A stretch of DNA of 52,192 nt from Myxococcaceae bacterium. GTDB lineage: Bacteria; Myxococcota; Myxococcia; Myxococcales; Myxococcaceae. The notes below the pieces were generated by a model, which was given only the letters and a program-made list of their open reading frames with translations, was not told where the DNA came from and did not search any database. The stretch spans positions 1 to 52,192 of the forward strand of contig JAEUJQ010000028.1 in NCBI GenBank assembly GCA_016793095.1, given 5' to 3'. The position numbers and the translations under genes are program-made. Below, one piece after another: positions 36,301 through 42,885 of this stretch. Position 1 is the stretch's first letter. Each line of letters begins with the position of its first letter.

Positions 36301-39300
36301 CGGCGTACCAGTTCGACGACTGCCCCACCTTCTCGAACGCGTAGTCCCAGGTGGTGTCACGGCGCAGCGAGCGGGTGGCGGACAGCTTCACCTCCACCTG
36401 CGTCGCGTGCAGCCCAGCGGCCTCGTACGTGGAGAGGCGCCGGTGCGACATGGCCGCGAGCGTGCCGTGCGGCTCGAGCTGCTCCGCCACGTTGCCATGC
36501 ACGTCGCGCCGCACGCGCAGGGTGTCGATGAAGTCGGTGGCGCCCATGCCGGTGCGCTGAGAGACGCGGGTGACCGCGCCGAGCGCGAGCTGCCCCGACG
36601 CGAGGCCGGTGAACGCAGGGCCGTCGTAGAACGTCTGCGTCTCGACGTTCAGCATGCCCGCCTGCGCGCCAGAGCGGGTGCGCGAGGCGCGGGAGAGCAT
36701 CCAGCGGCCCGAGGTGTCGGCGCCGGGAGCGATGTACGTCGTCTCGGCGTAGTCCTCGTCGCCCAGGCACATGTCGCCGCAGGCCTTGCCGAAGGCGCCC
36801 GACGCCACGCACGCCTGACAGCCGCGCGGCATCTCGGGCGTACCCAGGTTCACCACGCCGAGCCTGGTGGAGCGGATGACGTTGCCGTAGCCGTCGTACT
36901 CCTGCTCGCTCCGCAGGGTGAGGGCCGCGCTTGGCTGGCGCTCGTACAGCACCGTGGTGGTGGCGCGCTGGCACTGCCACTTCACGCTGGCCATCCCTAC
37001 CTCGGCGACGGGACAGAGCTGGTAGAGGAGCCGCTCCTCCCGCAGCGGCGTGACCGTCATTCCCGACAGCGCGGAGGTGGTGCGCGTCTTGAGCAGTCCG
37101 GCGAGGGACGGGTCCGTGCGCCCGACCTCGAAGACCTCCACCACCACGCCCGGCTCCTGCGCGTCGCGCGTGGCGTCCGAGAGCAGCTCCCGCTCGACCG
37201 TCTCGTAGCCGCGGAACTGCTTCTCGACGCCGTCATAGAAGCCGTCGTGGTACCGGTACACCATGCGCTCGTGGAGGCCGCCGGTCTCCGTGCCGGTGAG
37301 GGTGACCCAGGAGTCCACCTTCGTGACGAGGATGGACGCGTTCGGCACCCGCGTCGGCCAGGCCCGCCCGGCGGCCGCGTCGCGCGCCTGCTCCGAGATG
37401 GAGGTGCCGAAGCTGATCAGCTGCACCGACCCGAGGCCGTTCTCGATGCGGCTGATGAGGTTGGGGCGCACCGGGAAGAGCTCGAGGTACTGCACGCTGC
37501 CTGTCGGCTGAAACCAGACGATGTCGGCCGAGCCGTTCCCGTTCATGTCCGCGTACGTGACGGTGGTGCCGGCCACCCGGCCCGGGAGCGTGCCACTGCC
37601 GAGGCTGGCGGTGGTGATGACGAGCGGCGCCGAGAAGGTGTCGCCGTTGCGGTTGAGGAGGATGGAGACCTCGTTGCCCGCCACCATCACGATGTCCGCG
37701 AGGCCGTCGCCGTTGAGGTCTTCGAGGTCGGCCTGCGCCGTCGCGGTGGGGTTGAGGCCGCTGAGCGAGAGGGTGCGCCAGTTCGGCGCCGCCGGCGCCC
37801 ACCGCCCGAAGCCGAGGTTCAGCTTGAAGTCCACCGACAGGGTGGCCGTGCCCTTCCCACGGAGCCGCACCGGGTCCTGCAGGCCGTCGCCGTTCATGTC
37901 CGCGAGCTGCAGGTCGTCCTCGTCGAACACCGCGCCCAGCAGGTCGACCGGCACCGCGCGGAAGCCGGCCGCTTCGTTGGCCAGCACCTCGGTCTGCGTG
38001 CCTCCCGTCGGCGTGCGCAGCCAGTCGGTGCGCTTGTCGTTGTCGTAGTCGAAGAAGCGGACGTACTTCGGGTCGTGCTGCGCCGCCTCGGCCACGTCGT
38101 CCTCGGGCGTGAACGTCGGGGGAAGGCCCGGCGCGGTGCCCCTGCAGCGGGTGGCCTCGACCCAGTCACCCGAGCCGTCGTTGCACAACAGCGTCGGCAC
38201 CATGGCCTGGGTGATGTCCACGAAGCCGTCGCCGTTGACGTCCATGAGCTGCACGCGCGGGTCGCCGAGGACGAACGGGCTGCTCCCCATGGTGCGCGCG
38301 CTGGTGACGGGCGCCGACATGAAGCTCGCGCGGCCCTCGGCGTCGAGCTTGCCGTAGATGAACCGGTGCTGCCCCTGCGCGTCCGACACCACGATGTCGG
38401 GGATGGCGTCGCCGTTGATGTCCACCATCGAGGCGCGGCCGCTCGCGAAGTCCACGCCCGCCACCATGCCCATGCTGTGCACGAAGGGCTTGTCGCAGGT
38501 CGCGTCGCAGAGGCCGCCGAGCGTCTTCGTGTAGCTGAAGGTGTACTTCACCGGGTACGCGCTTCCTGAGCGGCCGAAGCGCGTCACCGAGCGCAGCCGC
38601 GTCGAGAAGCCCGAGGTCGCGTCCGGCTCGAACTCGAGGGCGTACCGGCGCACCTGCTCGGGGGCCGCGACGCCCGAGTAGATGCCGATCTCCTTCAGCC
38701 GCTTCGTCAGCCGCACCTCGACGCCGGGCTGGGCGTCGCTCGAGACGTCGCTGCGGTCCTCGTACGTGAAGCGCACCGAGTGGCGCGGAGCGTTGCCCTC
38801 GAAGAGGTACTCGATGCGCTCGAGCAGCGGCGTGCCGCTCGCGTCCTTCGTCCACGTCAGCCGCTGCTGGTGGCCGTACACGTCCTCGAGCAGCACCAGG
38901 TTCCACTGGAAGACGCGCGCGCCGCCCCCGGTGATCTGAGCGGCGGGAACGGCAGCGCCCTGCTTGTCGGCGCCGAAGTAGCCGACGTTGCCGTTGGGGT
39001 ACTCCGCCTTCCACGAGCCGCCTTCGCCGGTGCCCGAGCCCAGCCACGTGTAGCGCACGAAGCCGCCCTCGAAGCGCGCGCGAAAGACGGGGCCCTGCGT
39101 GGAGCTGGCCACCTGCACCAGCTCCGAGGCGCCGTCGACGGCGAAGCGGTCGGTGGTGTCGTACTTCGGCAGGCCGCGCGCGGTGTGGCGCTCGATGGAG
39201 GGCGTCGCCATCGTCCACCCCAGCCCCACCACCGACGCGCCCCCCATCGACGAGTACGACAACGAGACGTCGGGCGTGACCGATGGGAAGCCGGGCGGCA

Positions 39301-39493
39301 CCTCGACCGGCACCTGGAACTGGAAGCCGCCGTGGTTGCCTTCGACCGACGCGTTCTCACCCACGCCCGAGACCGAGCCGGGCGCCTGCGGCAGCGACAC
39401 CCGCTCGTCCGAGACGCCTGCGTTCGCCTGCGCGATCGCGGTCAGCGGGGCGAGGCTGATCAAGAAGTGAATGGCGAGACCACGACCTGACAT
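33299..39493 (-). CDS. exported SpvB/RHS protein (TcB-TcC-like) with Tyr-rich repeat tail
   Basis: A 2064-residue protein. I start at the ATG at 39493 (AAGGGAG upstream), which yields a Sec signal peptide (residues 1-26); an upstream ATG at 39541 would bury it. In order: SpvB domain (PGSVSGVGENASVEGNHGGF, VSLSYSSMGG, VVGLGW; about 35-110), FG-GAP/VCBS loops (VDINGDAIPDIV about 358, DVNGDGFVDI about 420, MNGNGSADIV about 655), TcdB mid domain (NGLGSVQLISFGTS about 690, YHDGFYDGVEKQFRGYETVE about 755), YD/RHS repeats to about 1640, and the RHS core (GLIHFQFRELDPKTGRWASV about 1805, DPTG about 1850). The last about 210 residues hold no toxin fold I know but three 18-residue repeats and five H-[IV]-Y-x-N repeats. 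Known Tc B-C proteins lack a signal peptide; this one is exported. Confidence 0.92.
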   Translation of the reverse strand: MSGRGLAIHFLISLAPLTAIAQANAGVSDERVSLPQAPGSVSGVGENASVEGNHGGFQFQVPVEVPPGFPSVTPDVSLSYSSMGGASVVGLGWTMATPSIERHTARGLPKYDTTDRFAVDGASELVQVASSTQGPVFRARFEGGFVRYTWLGSGTGEGGSWKAEYPNGNVGYFGADKQGAAVPAAQITGGGARVFQWNLVLLEDVYGHQQRLTWTKDASGTPLLERIEYLFEGNAPRHSVRFTYEDRSDVSSDAQPGVEVRLTKRLKEIGIYSGVAAPEQVRRYALEFEPDATSGFSTRLRSVTRFGRSGSAYPVKYTFSYTKTLGGLCDATCDKPFVHSMGMVAGVDFASGRASMVDINGDAIPDIVVSDAQGQHRFIYGKLDAEGRASFMSAPVTSARTMGSSPFVLGDPRVQLMDVNGDGFVDITQAMVPTLLCNDGSGDWVEATRCRGTAPGLPPTFTPEDDVAEAAQHDPKYVRFFDYDNDKRTDWLRTPTGGTQTEVLANEAAGFRAVPVDLLGAVFDEDDLQLADMNGDGLQDPVRLRGKGTATLSVDFKLNLGFGRWAPAAPNWRTLSLSGLNPTATAQADLEDLNGDGLADIVMVAGNEVSILLNRNGDTFSAPLVITTASLGSGTLPGRVAGTTVTYADMNGNGSADIVWFQPTGSVQYLELFPVRPNLISRIENGLGSVQLISFGTSISEQARDAAAGRAWPTRVPNASILVTKVDSWVTLTGTETGGLHERMVYRYHDGFYDGVEKQFRGYETVERELLSDATRDAQEPGVVVEVFEVGRTDPSLAGLLKTRTTSALSGMTVTPLREERLLYQLCPVAEVGMASVKWQCQRATTTVLYERQPSAALTLRSEQEYDGYGNVIRSTRLGVVNLGTPEMPRGCQACVASGAFGKACGDMCLGDEDYAETTYIAPGADTSGRWMLSRASRTRSGAQAGMLNVETQTFYDGPAFTGLASGQLALGAVTRVSQRTGMGATDFIDTLRVRRDVHGNVAEQLEPHGTLAAMSHRRLSTYEAAGLHATQVEVKLSATRSLRRDTTWDYAFEKVGQSSNWYAVEGGVNLAAPQQTRYRYDEHGRLDRTLEPGDADATASTEYQYQLADPASRILTLKRSSATSGQDLVSAQCLDGRGRVFQTRQRITDTSWQVSGFTEFDSKGAAARVFQPYLSMTGACELAPPSGVPFLRTTYDVLRRPLVQTEPDMSTRRTEYEPLVTRTFDEDDTDMTSPAFNTPTLEESDGLGRLVRIERQQPSAVTQLSYDVNGRLATVKDAAGNALAQQYDLAGRLVQVTNPNSGVTRFEYDAAGNVLRRVDARNVAVRTDYDALSRPVAQWDEAKEAATKVRWSYDALMGCADCTNAGGQTVQTEWPMPGGTGRDRFGFDVRGDSVFFERTVDGKPLVVRARFDQAHRQTAVVYPAGLTVESAYDGASRLASMPNLVRSVEYNPRGLVSGATFTNNVSHRFEYDTRLRLSRQAASTADGNALFDLSFTRTRGGNLTTIVDAATRADRARHAVRFTSDGWDRVTSAVMERATGDAETLSFAYDTIDNVTSQSSSLGDASAANVGAYSYDASKPNAVKKAGALDYQYDAAGFMTARGTSGYEFDHLGRLVRATRDGAETGSFVFGAGPLRVLEREGDVSTTVVTRDFEVRDGIAVVYARLGGTRVARMESDALAATLLSDLAPLTGSTPTGDGTIDIGDAWVAQSAATGGVSLTGGPTPSKVQALLASAARRLLLKDVTWLHADHQGSVVAATNGQGALVAEQSFYPWGEVRSSTGFVDSHGFTGQERDSSTGLIHFQFRELDPKTGRWASVDPAFAQLSAGTARNGESLTAYAYVGNDFADKIDPTGLAGRGGKVKAALRKLAGKASSPRADRNRRGTEYISTDQAVAGARNRRGTEYISTDQAVAGARDRRGTEYIGTDQAVDNARARLGDGSNYQMAPSRGVPHIYENAVPHIYQNAVPHIYQNEVGALNVNDNARPAVPHVYVNEADVPNLNENVRTGAPHIYQNTDYVAPGNAYQYLGGERYETGQSAARKGFDVGGSSPYGTPYKVQPREQ
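33430..33645 (-). repeat. repeats encoding [VA]PH[IV]YxN units in the RHS tail
   Basis: On the minus strand this stretch encodes five copies of a short unit: VPHIYENA, VPHIYQNA, then three longer 21-residue versions beginning VPHIYQNE, VPHVYVNE and APHIYQNT. The DNA uses codons such as CAT, ATT, AAT that are rare in the neighbouring genes, so local GC is lower than in the RHS core. Confidence 0.9.
33698..33855 (-). repeat. three 54-base tandem repeats in the RHS tail
   Basis: Three near-identical 54-base units encode an 18-residue repeat, RNRRGTEYISTDQAVAGA (third copy with D, G and D-N changes). They lie between the RHS core and the YxN repeats. The copies differ by only a few bases, which points to recent or ongoing unit gain and loss. 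Confidence 0.92.
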
Positions 39494-39509
39494 TGCGACT
39501 CCCTTCGCA

Positions 39510-39528
39510 CGCACGACCCCCTCGTGCG
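39510..39528 (-). promoter_or_regulatory. hairpin next to the RHS ribosome-binding site
   Basis: CGCACGA - 5 bases - TCGTGCG forms a 7-base-pair perfect hairpin ending just upstream of the AAGGGAG ribosome-binding site of the RHS gene. It could be an operator or mRNA element; the sequence alone does not decide. The whole intergenic stretch 39494-39763 should hold the promoter of the long minus-strand run; no convincing -35/-10 pair was seen. Confidence 0.35.
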
Positions 39529-39763
39529 GACGACGGTCCACGTGTGCGCAGTGACTTCCGGAGGAATGCGGGGGAGTGGGAGGCTACGTGCACAGGCACG
39601 CTGAGCGAAGCTCAATCAGTAGCGACTGCAGCCACACTGGAACTGCGGAGGAGCCCTCGCCGCCGAACAGACGCGATGGGGATCTCCAACGCCGGCGGAC
39701 TGCGACGACGGGACCTCCGACGCGGGGAAGCACGGTTTCGAGGTGCGGCATCGACTGGCCTGG

Positions 39764-40561
39764 TCAGCGCGGGCCGGGCGCGAGCGCGTAGCCCACCGCG
39801 GCGCCTCCGACGATGACGGTCCCCGCGATGGCCCACACCCACGGCGACTGGTACCAGGGCCGTGACTCCACCACGACGAGCTGGTTGGGCGCGTCTGCAC
39901 CGGCCGCCCGCGCGATGGTGGCCTGCACCCCGTCGAGCGCCTCGACGAAGTAGTACGCGGTGAAGCTCGGCTCACCCGTCGGTGATGGCAGGGTCGTCGT
40001 GCACTGGCCACCCTCGCAGCTCATCTCCACCGAGGCGAACGGGCCCACCGACTTCGCCGAGAAGCGCAGCAGCACCCGCGCCACCTTCTGCTCCGGGTCG
40101 GACAAGGACACGCGCACCAGCGAGGCCGCGTCGCCCGCCTCGCGGTCCTTCACCTCGAGCCGCGCACGCGCGAGCCACGCCTTGCGGGTGCGGTTCAAGA
40201 AGTCGAGCTGCTTCTGCGGGGCGCCCGCGGTGAGCGACAGCCTCGGGTCCAGCTCGAGCGCCTCGATGGCCCTCGCCTGCGCCGTCGCTTCGTCACCGAG
40301 CACCAGGTGGATGAAGCCCAGCTCGAACAGCGCCGCGGAGCGCTCCTTCACCGGCCGCTCAGCCGTCGACAGGTAGCGTTGGTACTCGACGACGGCCTCC
40401 TCGTAGCGCAGCGCCTCGGCCAGCTTGCGCGCGTCGAGCAGGCTCTGCGGTGTGCCCTCTCCCGTCGCCGCGAGCACACCGCCCGACGGGTCCGGCAGCA
40501 CCAGCAGCCGCGGCACGTCACCGGGAGCGGCGGCCATCACCAGCGTCAGGAGCACGTTCAC
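39764..40561 (-). CDS. TPR-containing exported protein with C-terminal membrane helix
   Basis: A 265-residue protein. A short N-terminal hydrophobic stretch (LLTLVMAAAPG) is a probable signal peptide. Residues about 35-110 form TPR-like helices (DARKLAEALRYEEAVVEYQRYL, ALFELGFIHLVLGDEATAQARAIEAL). A beta domain follows with one Cys pair (MSCEGGQCTTTL), and the end is a single membrane helix (WVWAIAGTVIVGGAAVGYALA). This layout (signal, TPR, beta domain, C-terminal helix after PWYQSPWVWA) is common in uncharacterised myxobacterial proteins. It follows the DUF2378 gene after 51 bases and precedes the RHS gene by 270 bases. Confidence 0.78.
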   Translation of the reverse strand: MNVLLTLVMAAAPGDVPRLLVLPDPSGGVLAATGEGTPQSLLDARKLAEALRYEEAVVEYQRYLSTAERPVKERSAALFELGFIHLVLGDEATAQARAIEALELDPRLSLTAGAPQKQLDFLNRTRKAWLARARLEVKDREAGDAASLVRVSLSDPEQKVARVLLRFSAKSVGPFASVEMSCEGGQCTTTLPSPTGEPSFTAYYFVEALDGVQATIARAAGADAPNQLVVVESRPWYQSPWVWAIAGTVIVGGAAVGYALAPGPR

Positions 40562-40612
40562 GCGCCGGTTGTCCTACGGACGCGGGGAGTTGGGAAGCGC
40601 TCCGTCTGGCCT

Positions 40613-41179
40613 TCACGCCTTCCACGACACGTCGAACCACACCGCCTGGTCGTCGTGCCGCGCGACCGCCACCTTCACGTCCGGTGTCTTCGCCTCGCGC
40701 AGGCCCGCGAGGATGATGCCCTGGCAGACGTAGCGTGTCGGGCCCGCCTCGTTCATCCACACCTCGTAGCGGGTGTCCGAGACCGGCGTCACGGTCGCCT
40801 CCGAGTAGTTGTTGCCCGCGCGGAAGTTCTGGCGCGTTCGCGCGAGCGCCCGCGCCGGCCCCAGCACCCGCACCATGCCGAGCACCGCGCGCCCGAGGAA
40901 CCCGCTGGCGAAGCCCTCGACCACCGCCTCGCCGAGGAGCCGCATGCCCTCTTCCATGGGCGCCGACGGGTGGAGCGTCTTCGCGGCCGTGAGACAACAC
41001 CGCGTCCACACCTCGAGCGGGTAGGCGGGCCGCAGCTTCTGGTTCAGGTCGAGCCCCTCGGCCTTCAACGCCTCTCGCAACCCGGGCGACAACCGCGAGC
41101 GCAGCCCGGTGACGAACAACCCCTCGAAGGTCTGCTCGAAGACCAACCGCTCCGCCGGGGCCGCGCTCACCGCCCGCAT
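40613..41179 (-). CDS. DUF2378 (Myxococcales-restricted) protein
   Basis: A 188-residue member of the DUF2378/TIGR02265 family, known from Myxococcales only and present in many copies per genome; function unknown. Recognised from the series FEQTFEGLFVTGL, LNQKLRPAYPLEVWTRC, RLLGEAVVEGF, GRAVLGMVRVLGP, RTRQNFRAGNNYSEATV and VWMNEAGPTRYVCQGII, which match the family throughout its length. I start at the ATG at 41179; the open frame upstream runs through a terminator hairpin (41218-41244) and cannot be coding. It has no signal or membrane segment. It supports a myxobacterial origin of the window. Confidence 0.9.
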   Translation of the reverse strand: MRAVSAAPAERLVFEQTFEGLFVTGLRSRLSPGLREALKAEGLDLNQKLRPAYPLEVWTRCCLTAAKTLHPSAPMEEGMRLLGEAVVEGFASGFLGRAVLGMVRVLGPARALARTRQNFRAGNNYSEATVTPVSDTRYEVWMNEAGPTRYVCQGIILAGLREAKTPDVKVAVARHDDQAVWFDVSWKA

Positions 41180-41217
41180 TGTACCTCGTGCGTTCCGCAG
41201 GGCCGCGAAAACGACGA

Positions 41218-41244
41218 CTCCCGGCCACTGGTCGTGACCGGGAG
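41218..41244 (-). terminator. intrinsic terminator after the TSP3 gene
   Basis: On the minus strand an 11-base-pair stem (one G-T pair, 5-base loop; CTCCCGG...CCGGGAG) is followed by a T-rich run (TCGTCGTTTTCGC). It lies 82 bases beyond the stop of the thrombospondin-repeat gene and just before the DUF2378 start. Confidence 0.75.
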
Positions 41245-41325
41245 CAAGCCTGCAGCGACGAAGGACCTGGTTCGACTCCGTCTCGTCCGGCAGCGGGTGA
41301 CGGGGCGCGCCTCGTCGTGTCCGCG

Positions 41326-42696
41326 TCACACCTTGCGGCGGCGGAGCAGCGCGAGGGCGGCGAGCGCGAAGCCGGCGACCGATGCGTCCAGCCCCACCGC
41401 GGCGCAGCTGTTGCCCTTCGCGGGCGAGCCACCGTCGGGCGTGGCGGTCATCTTGAGCGACGAGACGCTCTCACGCTTCTCGGGGTACGCGCGGTCGGGG
41501 AACGCGAGCTTCGCCTGCAGTTGGATGTCGTACTCGCCATCGACGTCGGTGGTGAAGGACGGCACGTTCGCGTCGGTGTACGCGTACTGGAAGTGGTTCG
41601 ACATCGTCACCGCGCCGGTCGGGTTCTCGACGGCGGCCACGCTGCCGGCTGGACGCGACACCACCGTCCACACGTACTCGATGGCCGCGCCGTTGCGGTT
41701 GGCGAACAGCGGCAGGCGGAACTTCTCACCGCGCTTCAGCGTCACCAGGCCGCCGCCGTGCACCTTGAAGGGCCCGTTCGGGTCGAGGCAGTCAGCCTTG
41801 TTGGAGGGGTCGATGACGAGGCAGAACTTCGCGTCGCACGCGTCACCGTCGCCGTCGAAGTCCGCGTCGGCCTGGCTGCGGTTGCGCACGGCCGGGCAGT
41901 TGTCGCGACCCGAGACGGTGAGGTCGGGCAGCTTGTCGTTGAGGCCGTCCGCGTCCACGTCGAGGTCGCAGACGTCACCGATGCCGTCGCGGTCGAGGTC
42001 CGCGTTGTTCGTGTTGGCGGCGAGGGGGCAGTTGTCGAGGTGGTCCCAGATGCCGTCGCTGTCCGAGTCCCGGCGGCACGTCTGGCCGGGGAGGTCCACG
42101 TTCTGTGCGGAGGCCACGAGCGGGCACAGGTCCGCCACGTTGTCGAAGCCGTCGCCGTCGAGGTCGAGGTCGCAGACGTCGCCGAAGGCGTCACCATCGA
42201 CGTTGGCCTGCACGCCGTTGACGAGCCGGTTCGGAATCGACGCGCAGTTGTCGACGAGGTTCTCGACGAGGTCGCCGTCGAGGTCTGCGTCGCAGCTGTC
42301 GCCCAGCCCGTCCCCGTCGATGTCGAGCTTCGAGAAGTTCGACAGGCCCGCGCAGTTGTCGCAGGTGTTGCCGACGCCGTCGCCGTCCACGTCCATCTGG
42401 TCGCGGTTCGACGAGAAGGGGCAGTTGTCGGCGACGTCGGCCTTGCCGTCACCGTCCGCGTCGTCGGTGTACGAGAGCGTCTTGCCGTCGTCCGTGTACG
42501 CCACCCACACGGAGCAGCCACAGCCGCCGCCGGTGCACACGCCGTCCACGCAGGTGGCCGTGTTGCCGCCCTGCTCCTTGGGCTTGCCGCACGACGGGTC
42601 GAGGCACTCCGGGTTGGAGCCATTGCCCAGCTGCGCGAACGCGCTGGTGGCGACGAGACACACGACGACTGCGGACGGCACGAATGCACGTTTCAT
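41326..42696 (-). CDS. thrombospondin type-3 repeat protein with MYXO-CTERM-type tail
   Basis: A 456-residue exported protein with a signal peptide ending in SAFA. A Cys-rich head (CVDGVCTGGGCGC) is followed by about seven aspartate-rich calcium-binding TSP3 repeats between residues 75 and 290 (DADGDGKADVADNCP, DVDGDGVGNTCDNC, DIDGDGLGDSCD). Next is a PKD/Ig-like domain (YVWTVVSRPAGSVA, DVDGEYDIQLQAKL). The C-terminus NSCAAVGLDASVAGFALAAL then LALLRRRKV is a cysteine, hydrophobic helix and Arg cluster, as in the MYXO-CTERM signal that is cut by myxosortase and leads to surface anchoring. It is likely a calcium-binding surface protein. It ends at its own terminator and is monocistronic as far as can be seen. 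Confidence 0.88.
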   Translation of the reverse strand: MKRAFVPSAVVVCLVATSAFAQLGNGSNPECLDPSCGKPKEQGGNTATCVDGVCTGGGCGCSVWVAYTDDGKTLSYTDDADGDGKADVADNCPFSSNRDQMDVDGDGVGNTCDNCAGLSNFSKLDIDGDGLGDSCDADLDGDLVENLVDNCASIPNRLVNGVQANVDGDAFGDVCDLDLDGDGFDNVADLCPLVASAQNVDLPGQTCRRDSDSDGIWDHLDNCPLAANTNNADLDRDGIGDVCDLDVDADGLNDKLPDLTVSGRDNCPAVRNRSQADADFDGDGDACDAKFCLVIDPSNKADCLDPNGPFKVHGGGLVTLKRGEKFRLPLFANRNGAAIEYVWTVVSRPAGSVAAVENPTGAVTMSNHFQYAYTDANVPSFTTDVDGEYDIQLQAKLAFPDRAYPEKRESVSSLKMTATPDGGSPAKGNSCAAVGLDASVAGFALAALALLRRRKV

Positions 42697-42832
42697 CGGC
42701 GAACTCCGGTGAGTGGGTTTCAGCCTTCAATTCCCCGAAGCCCGAATTCCCTTCCCACGTGTGCGGAGAACGTCGGCGGAGGTGCGCAAGCACGTGAAAC
42801 ACGCGCTGTTCTCGAGGGGTGAGAACGACGAA

Positions 42833-42861
42833 GGCCGGACTCCCGAGCTGGGAATCCGGCC
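42833..42861 (-). terminator. terminator after the Pro/Gly-rich lipoprotein gene
   Basis: GGCCGGA...TCCGGCC with an inner CCC/GGG extension forms a stem of about eleven pairs with one mismatch; on the minus strand it is followed by TTCGTCGTTCTC. It is 25 bases downstream of the stop at 42886. Confidence 0.65.
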
Positions 42862-42885
42862 TCGCGTGGATGCGTCAGGCTCGCT

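Noticed and set aside
39602..39614. Palindrome TGAGC-GAA-GCTCA between the TPR gene and the RHS gene as a terminator
   Set aside because: The stem is only five base pairs and no T-run follows on either strand.
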